From positions 43,947 through 107,946 of the forward strand of contig NZ_LAZX01000085.1 of NCBI RefSeq assembly GCF_000980895.1: 64,000 nucleotides of DNA. Direction: 5' to 3'. Origin of the DNA: Sphingomonas sp. Ag1. GTDB taxonomy: Bacteria; Pseudomonadota; Alphaproteobacteria; Sphingomonadales; Sphingomonadaceae. How positions within the stretch are numbered: position 1 is the first letter of the stretch; each line of letters starts with the position of its first letter. This document shows, one piece after another, positions 6,623-14,401 of the stretch. The notes under the pieces were generated by a model that saw only the letters and a list, made by a program, of their open reading frames with translations, made no database searches and had not been told where the DNA came from. The position numbers and the translations under genes were made by a program.

Positions 6623-8377
6623 ATGCCTGCCCCGCACGAACCGTCCGACCCCGCCAAGCACACCGACTCCGAAGGAGGGGGGCAGGCATCCGGCCGCCCC
6701 GCGGCAGGGAAGCTGGATCAGGGCAGCACCGAGACGATGCCGCAGCCGGGGCTGCATCATTGGCGCGAAAGCACGATCACCGATCCCGATCTGCAGAATC
6801 GCGGCGGCGTGTTCTTTGCCGCGATCGAGATGACGCGGATGCCGATGATCCTCACCGATCCCAATCGGGAGGACAATCCGATCGTCTTCGCCAACAAGGC
6901 CTTCCTTGACCTCACCGGCTATGAGGAATCGGAAGTGCTCGGACGCAACTGCCGCTTTCTCCAGGGAGCGCAGACCGACCGCAACTCGGTCGCTGAGCTC
7001 CGCGAGACCGTGGCGGAGAAGGGTTCGATCGCGCTCGAGATCCTGAATTATCGCCGCGATGGTACGCCGTTCTGGAATGCGGTGTTCATCGGCCCGGTCT
7101 ATGACACCGATGGCAAGCTGCAATTCTTCTTTGCCAGTCAGCTGGATGTCACGCGGCGGCGCAACACCGAGCAATCCTACCGCCAGGCCCAGAAGATGGA
7201 ATCAATCGGCCAGCTCACGGCTGGGCTGGCGCACGATTTCAACAATCTGCTGCAGGTGGTGAACGGCAATCTGGAACTGGTCACCGCGACTGACGATCCC
7301 GCCCGGATCAGGCGCTACGTCGCGGCGGCGCAATCGGCGGCCGAGCGCGGTGCCAAGCTGACACGGCAATTGCTGGCCTTCGCACGCAAGACCCGGCTTG
7401 AGCCGCGCGCTGTCAACCTGACGCAGCTGGTGTCGGAATTCAGCGAGCTGATCGAAAGCTCGGTCAACAAGCAGGTCGACATTCATCTCAGCCTGCGGCG
7501 CGGCCTGCCCTATGTCGTGCTCGACCCTGACCAGCTCGAAATGGCGCTGCTGAATATCGTCAACAATGCACGCGACGCGATGAGCGACGGTGGGCTGGTG
7601 ACGATTGCCACGCGCCCGCTGCGCCTGACCGAGGAAACCGCCGCCACCGACCTGGAACCCGGCGACTATGTCGTCCTTGAGGTGCAGGATGAGGGACCGG
7701 GGATGAACCCCGACGTGGCCGAGCGCGCAACTGAGCCGTTCTTCACCACCAAGGGCGTGGGCAAGGGCACGGGTCTTGGCTTGGCGATGGCCAGCGGCTT
7801 CGTGCGCCAGTCGGGCGGGCGGCTGGAGATCGAGACGGCGCCGGGTACCGGCACCACCGTCCGCATGATCTTTCCGGTCCGCCGCGACGCCGAGGTGGAG
7901 CCGGCGCGCGAGCAGCAGCAGGAGGAGCAACGCCTCGACGATACCTTGGGTCCGGCACATATCCTCGTCGTCGAGGACAATGACGAGGTGTTGGCACTGG
8001 CGCGCGAGATCCTTGAAAGCCAGGGCTACAAGGTGTCGACCGCGGTTACCGGCGAAGATGGACTGCGCCTGTTCGATGAACTGCACCCCAAGACGCGTAT
8101 CGACCTGCTGTTCACCGATCTGGTGATGCCGGGCGGCATGAACGGCCTGATGCTCGGCGACGCGATCATTTCGCGCGATCCATCGGTGTCGATCCTGATG
8201 ACGACGGGCTATAATGAGGAACTGGTCGTTAACGGCCCGCGCGCCCGAGCATCGGACGTGCTGAGCAAACCGTACCGCCGTGCCGAACTGCTGGACCGGG
8301 TGCGTCAGGCGCTCAATCGGCGTGGTGAGAACGGCGACCGACGTCGTCGGTCGGATTTCGGCGCGGCGCAGGCCTGA
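6623..8377 (+). CDS. LOV-domain hybrid histidine kinase with fused receiver
   Basis: Blue-light sensor kinase of 584 residues. Order: polar N-terminus (1-60), LOV/PAS domain (about 65-175) with the flavin-adduct motif GRNCRFLQG (Cys110), HisKA with LTAGLAHDFNNLL (His204), HATPase with N, DEGPGM and GKGTGLGL boxes (about 300-415), then a C-terminal receiver (about 450-570) with phospho-acceptor Asp499 in LLFTDLVMPGG. All catalytic residues are present, so it should autophosphorylate and pass phosphate to its own receiver. Domain order resembles the LOV-HK of Pseudomonas syringae. No output regulator gene is adjacent. The start is uncertain because no clear binding site precedes the ATG. Confidence 0.92.
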   Translation: MPAPHEPSDPAKHTDSEGGGQASGRPAAGKLDQGSTETMPQPGLHHWRESTITDPDLQNRGGVFFAAIEMTRMPMILTDPNREDNPIVFANKAFLDLTGYEESEVLGRNCRFLQGAQTDRNSVAELRETVAEKGSIALEILNYRRDGTPFWNAVFIGPVYDTDGKLQFFFASQLDVTRRRNTEQSYRQAQKMESIGQLTAGLAHDFNNLLQVVNGNLELVTATDDPARIRRYVAAAQSAAERGAKLTRQLLAFARKTRLEPRAVNLTQLVSEFSELIESSVNKQVDIHLSLRRGLPYVVLDPDQLEMALLNIVNNARDAMSDGGLVTIATRPLRLTEETAATDLEPGDYVVLEVQDEGPGMNPDVAERATEPFFTTKGVGKGTGLGLAMASGFVRQSGGRLEIETAPGTGTTVRMIFPVRRDAEVEPAREQQQEEQRLDDTLGPAHILVVEDNDEVLALAREILESQGYKVSTAVTGEDGLRLFDELHPKTRIDLLFTDLVMPGGMNGLMLGDAIISRDPSVSILMTTGYNEELVVNGPRARASDVLSKPYRRAELLDRVRQALNRRGENGDRRRRSDFGAAQA

Positions 8378-8425
8378 ACCTCTACCGCTTCCTCGCCCGA
8401 TCCGGGGCACCTATCAGCCAGTAGA

Positions 8426-8482
8426 TTGAAAAGCCCCAATCTTTCCGTGGGGCGATTGCGCAGGAGCGGGACAGGCGGCTAG
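8426..8482 (+). promoter_or_regulatory. Shared upstream element, copy A (first dedA)
   Basis: The 33-nt segment 8426-8458 (TTGAAAAGCC... to ...GGGCGATTG) matches 25 of 33 positions without gaps to 12687-12719, upstream of the second dedA. It contains an inverted CAATC/GATTG pair. A possible sigma70-like promoter overlaps its end: TTGCGC, 17 nt, CTAGCG (8479-8484). It lies about 115 nt before the dedA start. Confidence 0.45.
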
Positions 8483-8598
8483 CGCCCGTTGAACGCGGGG
8501 CGCGTGTCTGCGCCCCATCTGCGTCGGGCGGTTGCCCGACGGTTCCGCCGCTGCCGCCATGTGACCGGGCAACCCCCGGTAGTCGCAGCGACGATCGA

Positions 8599-9279
8599 AT
8601 GGACGTCCGAACGATGCACGATCGCTGGTCCGATGTTGCCGAGCTGATTGCGGCCCATCGCGAGATCGCGGGCCTGCTGATCGGCGCGCTCACCTTTCTG
8701 GAATGTACCGCGGTGGTGGGCGTGCTGTTTCCCGCGACGGCGACGATGCTGGCGATTGGGGGGATGGTCGGCGCGCGGCTGCTCGACCCGATCGTCATCG
8801 GCCCGCCTGCGATCATCGGGGCGATCCTGGGCGGCTGGCTGTCGTTCCGGATGGGTCGCTGGCTTGGCCCGCGGGTGCTGTACCGCCGGCCGTTCCGGCG
8901 CCATCGCCCCGCTGCGGCGCGGGCGCGATTGCTGTTCAGCCGCCACGGTGTCGCCCTGCTGCTGGCAGCGCGCTATTATGCGCCGGCGCGCGCGACCGTG
9001 CCGATGGTGGCCGGCATCCTCAACATGCGCCGGTCGCGCTTCCACATCGCAGATGCGGCGGCCGCAGTGCTGTGGGTCTTGTCGCTGCTGACGATCGGCA
9101 GCCTCGCCGCCGCTGCACTTGATGAGGTGGCGATCGGCGCGACGGGCAAGCTGATCCTGTTTGCCGCGATGGTGATCCTGACGAGCGCGATCAGCACCGC
9201 CGCGATGAAGCGGCTGTTTGGCGGAGAGCGCGGCCGGGTGCGCGGTGGGATGGACGCGCGGGAGGCGGCGCGTCCGTGA
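8599..9279 (+). CDS. DedA family membrane protein
   Basis: Inner-membrane DedA/SNARE-associated protein of 226 residues with about five hydrophobic segments. Seen: the FLECTAVVGVLFPATATMLAIGG loop that matches the DedA re-entrant motif, and ARYYAPARATVPMVAG, which corresponds to the conserved R-x3-P-x-R...AG segment. DedA proteins have been shown to flip lipid carriers such as undecaprenyl phosphate or phosphatidylethanolamine; which one applies here is not known. An in-frame ATG five codons later (8614) is an alternative start. It overlaps the lipid kinase gene by 4 nt (GTGA), implying coupled translation, and is a paralogue of the gene at 12816. Confidence 0.87.
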   Translation: MDVRTMHDRWSDVAELIAAHREIAGLLIGALTFLECTAVVGVLFPATATMLAIGGMVGARLLDPIVIGPPAIIGAILGGWLSFRMGRWLGPRVLYRRPFRRHRPAAARARLLFSRHGVALLLAARYYAPARATVPMVAGILNMRRSRFHIADAAAAVLWVLSLLTIGSLAAAALDEVAIGATGKLILFAAMVILTSAISTAAMKRLFGGERGRVRGGMDAREAARP

Positions 9280-10238
9280 CCCTCGCCCTTGCCGCGGCCA
9301 TCCCGGCCGCAACTCATCGCGTGGCGATCGTCCGCAACATCTACAGCCGGCACAATCGGGGTCGGGCCGACGCGCACCAGCCAGCCACGGTCGCGGGCAT
9401 CCCGGTGCACGAGCCTGCCAGCAAGGCGGCGCTGGAACGCCATCTGGCGCAGCTTGCGGCCGAGGGGGTGGAGACGCTGGTCGTTGACGGCGGTGACGGA
9501 ACGATCCGTGATATCCTGACGATCGGCCTGCCCCTCTTCGGTGCCCGAATGCCGGCGATCGCGCCGGCCCCATCCGGCAAGACCAATGCGCTGGCGCATG
9601 ACCTCGGCATTGGCACGCGCTCGCTTGAGGATGCCGTGCGGGCAATCGCAGACGGCCGGCGGGTCACGCGCCGCGCGCTGGCAGTGACGCGGGCAGGGGA
9701 GGCGACGGTGCTGCACGGCTTCTTGTTGGGCAGCGGCGCCTTCGTGCGCGCCACTGCGCTGGCGCAGCGGGCACATCGCTTCGGCGCGTTCAACGGGGTC
9801 GCCGTGGGACTGTCGCTCGCCTCGGTGATCGGCCGGACGCTATTTGGCGGTGACAATGGCGTCTGGCGCCGTGGGGAGCCGATGGCGCTGGCACGCGACG
9901 GCAGGGTCGCGATCGACCACCAGACCTATATGTTTCTGGCCGCCGCGCTGACCCGCTTCCCGCTGGGATTAGCGCCGCTCGGGAATGGGCCGTTTGCGGA
10001 CGACCGTGTCGCCAGCCTCACCATCGACGCACCGCCGCGGCACTTGCCACGCTACTTGCCGGCGCTGCTGCGCGGCGGTGCCGACGATGCGCTCGCACGG
10101 GCCGGCTATCACCGCTGCCGCGACCGTCAGGTGGAGCTGGACACCACAAGCGGCTTCGTGATCGACGGCGAGCGGTTCGATGGCGGACGGATCATGATCC
10201 GGCGCGGCCCGGTCGTGACCTTCATCGCCGGCCGCTGA
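9276..10238 (+). CDS. Diacylglycerol kinase-like lipid kinase
   Basis: A 320-residue member of the DAGK-catalytic/YegS-like lipid kinase group. Seen: the N-terminal VAIVRNIYSRHNRG strand-loop and the nucleotide-binding VVDGGDGTIRDIL (GGDGT) at about residues 70-80, followed by PSGKTNALAHDLG. It starts with GTG inside the stop of dedA (GTGA). The acceptor could be diacylglycerol, undecaprenol or a sphingoid lipid, which cannot be told from sequence. Coupling to a DedA flippase suggests that the two handle the same lipid on opposite membrane faces; this is inference. Confidence 0.82.
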   Translation: MTLALAAAIPAATHRVAIVRNIYSRHNRGRADAHQPATVAGIPVHEPASKAALERHLAQLAAEGVETLVVDGGDGTIRDILTIGLPLFGARMPAIAPAPSGKTNALAHDLGIGTRSLEDAVRAIADGRRVTRRALAVTRAGEATVLHGFLLGSGAFVRATALAQRAHRFGAFNGVAVGLSLASVIGRTLFGGDNGVWRRGEPMALARDGRVAIDHQTYMFLAAALTRFPLGLAPLGNGPFADDRVASLTIDAPPRHLPRYLPALLRGGADDALARAGYHRCRDRQVELDTTSGFVIDGERFDGGRIMIRRGPVVTFIAGR

Positions 10239-10366
10239 TCCATCGACAATCATTGAAAGCTGCCAATGTTGTGCCCGGCGGCCGGCGCGAACGGCACCCG
10301 CCCGCCTTGTGACGCGTTAATGATCCGAAGCGACCCCGTTGCGGGGCCGTGACAAGGAGAACGACC

Positions 10367-10549
10367 ATGGGTGAAGCCACCGACAAGCTCGCCGCCGCCG
10401 GCAACAAGCTGGCTGGCAACATCAAGGAAGCGGTCGGCAAGTCGACCAACAATCCCGATCTCGCCGCCGAAGGCCAGGCGCAGCAACTCAAGGGCACCGG
10501 CCAGGATGTGAAGGGCAGCGTCAAGGGCGCGCTGGGCGACAAGATCTGA
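10367..10549 (+). CDS. CsbD family small stress protein
   Basis: A 60-residue hydrophilic protein with the CsbD-like repeats: KLAGNIKEAVGKSTNNPDL and QQLKGTGQDVKGSVKGALGDK. CsbD proteins are stress-induced and of unknown mechanism. AAGGAGA at 10354-10360 fixes the ATG at 10367. A small hairpin (CCCCG/CGGGG, 10334-10346) sits just ahead of the binding site. An EcfG promoter was looked for and not found: the only GAAC...CGTT pair has a 22-nt spacer. Confidence 0.88.
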   Translation: MGEATDKLAAAGNKLAGNIKEAVGKSTNNPDLAAEGQAQQLKGTGQDVKGSVKGALGDKI

Positions 10550-10561
10550 ACCGATGGCCTG

Positions 10562-10587
10562 CCGCGCCGGGAAGATGTCCGGCGCGG
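10562..10587. terminator. Bidirectional terminator
   Basis: CCGCGCCGG (10562-10570) and CCGGCGCGG (10579-10587) form a perfect 9-bp stem with an 8-nt loop between the convergent csbD-like gene and the histidine kinase gene. Confidence 0.65.
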
Positions 10588-10594
10588 CGGGCGA

Positions 10595-11956
10595 TCAATG
10601 TGCGGCCTTTTGCATCCGCGGCAGGATGATCCGCACGCTGAGCCCCGGCGCATTGTCGGCCAGCTCGATCGTGCCACCGTGCGAGGCGACGATCGCCGCC
10701 ACCAGGCTCAGGCCCAGCCCGTGGCCGCTGCCGCCACTCGCCATTCGCTCAAACGGTTGCAGCGCGCGCGCCCGATCCGCCTCGGCAATGCCAGGGCCAT
10801 CGTCGGCGATGGTCAGCTCGGCCGTTGGATGGGCGCTGTCCTTGCCCGATGTCAGTGACAGCGTGATGCGCGTCCCCGGCGGCGTGTAGCGCAAGGCGTT
10901 TTCCAGCAGGTTGACGACGATCTGCGCCAGGAGGTCGCGGTCGCCGTTGACGGTGATGCCCGGCTCCAGCCGGGTGACAAGCGCGCGTCGCCCGTCCTCC
11001 GCCGCCAGCGCATAGCTTTCCGCGAGCGCCTCGACCGTGGCGGTGAGCGCGACAGGACGGAAATAGGCCCGAAGCCCGCCTGCTTCGACCTCGGCGATGC
11101 GCAGCAGCGCCGCGAACAGCGACAGGATTGAATCGATATCGGCGATCGACCGCTCGATCGCCGCAGCTTCCGGCGTACCCTCTCCGGCATCGGCCAGCGA
11201 TTGCTCCATCCGCAGCCGCAGCCGCATGATCGGCGTGCGCAGCTCATGCGCGACGTCGCTCGATACACGGCGAAGGTTGACGATGTGCGCCGCGTTGCGA
11301 TCCAGCATATCGTTCAGCGTCGCGGCGAGCTGGTCGAACTCGTCATTCTGCTGGCTGACCGGTATCCGGGCGTCGAGCTGCCCGCGGCTGACCGCGCTGG
11401 CGATGCGATTGATGGTGTTGAGGCGGCCGATGATGGTGCGGCCGAACAGCGCGCTGCCGACGATGGCGATGGCGACCAGCAATACGAGTCCCAGCGCAAA
11501 CAGGAACAGCAGGCGATTGCGCAGCTGGACGGGCAGGTCCGATTCCATCGCCACCGTCAACTGAAGCCCGCCGGGCAGCCGGGTGACGAGCGATCGCGCG
11601 GGGTGTCCCTCGCCATCGGGATCGCGGAAACGGATGTCGTGCCAGCCCTCGCCCAGCGCCTCGGTAACGAGTTCGCCGCCCAGCCGTTGCCCGTCGGGCG
11701 CGGTCAGGAGATAGCCGAAGCTGTTGACGCCGCGATCGTCGCGCCGGCGCAGCGCCTCCATCAGCGCGGCAAGATCGCCTTCCTCGGCAACGGCCCGCAG
11801 CGCGCGGGTTTCGGCGATGATCTGTGCGTCGAGCTGCTCATGCACCACGTCCTCGCCGAGCAGATAGGCGCCGGCACCGAGCAGCAGGGTGACCAGCGCG
11901 AAGCCGGCGGTGAAGAACAGCGTGATCTGCCGGACCGTATGCGCGCGGTCAGGCAT
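10595..11956 (-). CDS. Sensor histidine kinase (two-component system)
   Basis: Membrane histidine kinase of 453 residues. Seen: a first membrane helix (ITLFFTAGFALVTLLLGAGAYLL, about 11-33), a periplasmic sensor domain of about 110 residues, a second helix (149-172), HAMP linker (ending about 225), HisKA with SSDVAHELRTP (His237) and an ATPase with NLLENALRYT, DDGPGI and GHGLGLSL. It overlaps the response-regulator gene by 8 nt, so the two are one operon. It is of the QseC/TctE-like general type. The signal is unknown; the surrounding DedA, UppP and PBP genes hint at envelope stress. Confidence 0.92.
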   Translation of the reverse strand: MPDRAHTVRQITLFFTAGFALVTLLLGAGAYLLGEDVVHEQLDAQIIAETRALRAVAEEGDLAALMEALRRRDDRGVNSFGYLLTAPDGQRLGGELVTEALGEGWHDIRFRDPDGEGHPARSLVTRLPGGLQLTVAMESDLPVQLRNRLLFLFALGLVLLVAIAIVGSALFGRTIIGRLNTINRIASAVSRGQLDARIPVSQQNDEFDQLAATLNDMLDRNAAHIVNLRRVSSDVAHELRTPIMRLRLRMEQSLADAGEGTPEAAAIERSIADIDSILSLFAALLRIAEVEAGGLRAYFRPVALTATVEALAESYALAAEDGRRALVTRLEPGITVNGDRDLLAQIVVNLLENALRYTPPGTRITLSLTSGKDSAHPTAELTIADDGPGIAEADRARALQPFERMASGGSGHGLGLSLVAAIVASHGGTIELADNAPGLSVRIILPRMQKAAH

Positions 11957-12620
11957 CGGGATTCAATCGGTAGCCGACACCGCGCACCGTGGTGATGGCG
12001 TCGACGGCAAAGCCCGCGTTCAGTTTCTGCCGCAGCCGGCTCATGTGCGTTTCGACGATGTTGGTCTGCGGATCGAAATGGAGGTGCCAGACCTGCTCCA
12101 GCAGCATGGTGCGCGACACGGTCTTTCCATTCTGGCTGACCAGCCGTTCGAGCAACGCGAACTCGCGCGGCTGGAGAACGATGCGCTGGTCGCCACGCCA
12201 CGCTTCGCGGCGCAGCCGATCGATCCGGATGCTGCCGAAGGTGGCGACCGCCTGCAGGTTCATGCCCCGCCGCAGCAGCGCCTCGACGCGCGCGACCAGT
12301 TCCGCCACCGCAAAGGGCTTCACCAGATAATCATCCGCCCCCGCGCGCAGCCCGGTTACCCGGTCCTCGATCGATCCTAGCGCCGTGAGCATCAGCACCG
12401 GGCCTAGATAGCCGCGGCCGCGCGCCTCGATCACCATCGAAACGCCGTCCGTGTCGGGCAGCATGCGGTCCACGACGAGGAGGTCGGGGGCATCCGCCTG
12501 CAAGCTGCGCAACCCGGCCTCGGCGCTGGGTTCAACGACCGCCGTATGTCCCTCCGCGGTCAAGGCATCGAGGATCCGCGCGCCCGCCTCCGCCTCGTCC
12601 TCGACAATCAGCAATCGCAC
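11949..12620 (-). CDS. OmpR-family response regulator
   Basis: A 223-residue regulator with an N-terminal receiver (phospho-acceptor Asp51 in LLVVDRMLPDTDG, conserved Lys in DDYLVKPFAVAEL) and a C-terminal winged helix (REFALLERLVSQNG to VRGVGYRLNPDA). It is the partner of the kinase that follows and overlaps it. It is transcribed away from the second dedA gene; the shared upstream element (copy B) lies in the divergent gap, making dedA-uppP a candidate target. Confidence 0.93.
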   Translation of the reverse strand: MRLLIVEDEAEAGARILDALTAEGHTAVVEPSAEAGLRSLQADAPDLLVVDRMLPDTDGVSMVIEARGRGYLGPVLMLTALGSIEDRVTGLRAGADDYLVKPFAVAELVARVEALLRRGMNLQAVATFGSIRIDRLRREAWRGDQRIVLQPREFALLERLVSQNGKTVSRTMLLEQVWHLHFDPQTNIVETHMSRLRQKLNAGFAVDAITTVRGVGYRLNPDA

Positions 12621-12686
12621 GCACCACCTCCCGCCGTGATCCCCTCACTCATAAACGCTGTTGCGCGGCATCGCGCGGCAGAAAGG

Positions 12687-12742
12687 TTGCAAATTCCCAA
12701 TCTTCGGGGCGGGCGATTGAGCGTCCGCGTCGGTCCGCCTAG
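12687..12742 (+). promoter_or_regulatory. Shared upstream element, copy B (second dedA)
   Basis: Positions 12687-12719 match copy A (8426-8458) at 25 of 33 sites, including TTG at the start, CCCAATCTT in the middle and GGGCGATTG at the end. CTAGTG follows at 12739, 16 nt after TTGAGC, close to the arrangement in copy A. It lies between the divergent response-regulator and dedA genes, so it could be an operator as well as a promoter. Confidence 0.45.
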
Positions 12743-12815
12743 TGCCGCAACCCCGTGACCTGTGCCCTGTCCCCCGCCACCCGCCGTTCCACTCGCCCCA
12801 TCGGGAGCCGCTGAC

Positions 12816-13487
12816 GTGGATGAAGCAATCGGCCGCGTCGCCACCTTCATCGCCGATCATGCCATCTGGGCCGGACCGATCGTCATGCTGCTGACCTTTG
12901 GCGAATCCTTGGTCGTCATCGGCATGCTGATCCCCGCCACCGCGCTGATGATCGCGATCGGTGGGATGATCGGCACCGGTCTGCTGGATCCGGCGAGCGT
13001 ACTGATCTGGGCCATCGTTGGCGCGGTCCTCGGCGACTGGGTATCCTATGTGCTCGGCCGCAAGTTCGGACCGGCGGCGTTCCGGCGCTGGCCGCTCAAC
13101 CGCTATCGGCTGGCGGCGGCAAAGGCGCGGCTGGTGTTTCGCCGTTATGGCGCGGCGTCGATCCTGCTGGGCCGGTTCCTCGGTCCGATGCGGTCGACCG
13201 TACCGCTGGTCGCCGGGGTGCTCGGCATGCGCCAGCGCACCTTCCAGATCGCCAATGTCGTCTCGGCGATCCTGTGGGTGCCCGCGCTGCTGCTGCCCGG
13301 CTATCTCGCGGCGCGGTCGGTCGGCGGCGTGCAGATCACCGAGATGCACCTTCTCGCCGTGGCCGGCATCGTCGCGGTCATCACGCTGGGCGGCAGCGCG
13401 CTGAGCGTGCGGTTCCTGCGCCGCGGCATGGCCCCGCGTGAGCGCCGCGCCCTGACCCCGCGCACGCCGCAGCGCGACCCCTCCTGA
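12816..13487 (+). CDS. DedA family membrane protein (second copy)
   Basis: DedA protein of about 223 residues with the family segments [22 protein letters not shown] and [16 protein letters not shown]; the second is closer to the DedA consensus than in the 8599 paralogue. I choose GTG at 12816 because GGGAG lies 9-10 nt upstream and the preceding in-frame Pro/Ala-rich stretch (from 12762) is unlike a DedA N-terminus. The stop is 2 nt from the uppP start, so the pair is co-translated. This link to undecaprenyl-diphosphatase fits a role in undecaprenyl phosphate recycling. Confidence 0.86.
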   Translation: MDEAIGRVATFIADHAIWAGPIVMLLTFGESLVVIGMLIPATALMIAIGGMIGTGLLDPASVLIWAIVGAVLGDWVSYVLGRKFGPAAFRRWPLNRYRLAAAKARLVFRRYGAASILLGRFLGPMRSTVPLVAGVLGMRQRTFQIANVVSAILWVPALLLPGYLAARSVGGVQITEMHLLAVAGIVAVITLGGSALSVRFLRRGMAPRERRALTPRTPQRDPS

Positions 13488-13489
13488 CG

Positions 13490-14326
13490 ATGGCGAGCAG
13501 CTGGGTCGAGGCGGCGATCCTGGGGCTGGTACAGGGGCTGACCGAGTTTCTGCCCGTTTCGTCCAGCGCGCATCTGCGCATCGTGGGGGCGCTGATGAAC
13601 CCCGGAACGGATCCGGGCGCCGCCTTCACCGCCATCACGCAGATCGGCACCGAACTGGCCGTGCTGCTGTACTTCCGCCGCGATCTGTGGCGCATCGCCA
13701 CCGCATGGCTGGGCGCGCTGGGCAAGCCGTGGCGCGCGATGGACGCCGACGCGCGCGCCGGCTGGCTGGTGCTGATCGGCACGCTGCCGATCGTGGTGCT
13801 CGGCCTGTTGTTCAAGGATGCGATCGAAACGGTGCTGCGCGACCTGCGCATCACCGCGACCATGCTGATCGTGTTCGCGATTGTCCTCGGCTTCGCCGAC
13901 CGTGTCGGGGCGAAGCGCCGGCCGCTGGAATCGATGAGCGTGCGCGACGGCATCCTGCTCGGCTTTGCACAGGCGATGGCGCTGATTCCCGGCGTGTCCC
14001 GGTCAGGGGGCACGATCAGCGCCGGGCTGCTGCTGGGTTACACGCGTGAGGCAGCGGCGCGCTATTCATTCCTCCTCGCCGTGCCCGCCGTGCTGGGCTC
14101 CGGATTGTATCAGTTGGCGAAAAGCTGGGGTGACTGGGGCCCGATCGGGCCGGGTGAAACCGCGCTGGCGACGCTGATCGCCTTCATCGTCGGCTATGGC
14201 GTCATCGTCGTGTTCCTGCGGCTGGTGAGCACACGCGGCTATTGGCCTTTCGTGATCTACCGCATTGCCATCGGGCTCGCCGTATTCGCACTGGTCAGCG
14301 CGGGGATCATTCCCGCGACTGCCTGA
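13490..14326 (+). CDS. uppP: Undecaprenyl-diphosphatase UppP (BacA)
   Basis: Integral membrane phosphatase that converts undecaprenyl diphosphate to undecaprenyl phosphate on the outer face of the inner membrane, regenerating the carrier for peptidoglycan and other polymers. Seen: [15 protein letters not shown] near the N-terminus, which carries the catalytic Glu and Ser residues, and [13 protein letters not shown] in the second half. Length 278 is normal. It follows dedA by 2 nt and precedes the alpha-2-macroglobulin gene by 75 nt in the same direction. Confidence 0.95.
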   Translation: MASSWVEAAILGLVQGLTEFLPVSSSAHLRIVGALMNPGTDPGAAFTAITQIGTELAVLLYFRRDLWRIATAWLGALGKPWRAMDADARAGWLVLIGTLPIVVLGLLFKDAIETVLRDLRITATMLIVFAIVLGFADRVGAKRRPLESMSVRDGILLGFAQAMALIPGVSRSGGTISAGLLLGYTREAAARYSFLLAVPAVLGSGLYQLAKSWGDWGPIGPGETALATLIAFIVGYGVIVVFLRLVSTRGYWPFVIYRIAIGLAVFALVSAGIIPATA

Positions 14327-14401
14327 TCCCACCCTGCTATTCCGCTGGACTTGAGCCGCGCGGAAAGTAGCCTGGAAGGCGGGCATCGGAGGGGTGGGGG
14401 C

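Noticed and set aside
10289..10318. Possible EcfG promoter before the csbD-like gene
   Set aside because: GAAC and CGTT are 22 nt apart; 16-17 nt are needed.
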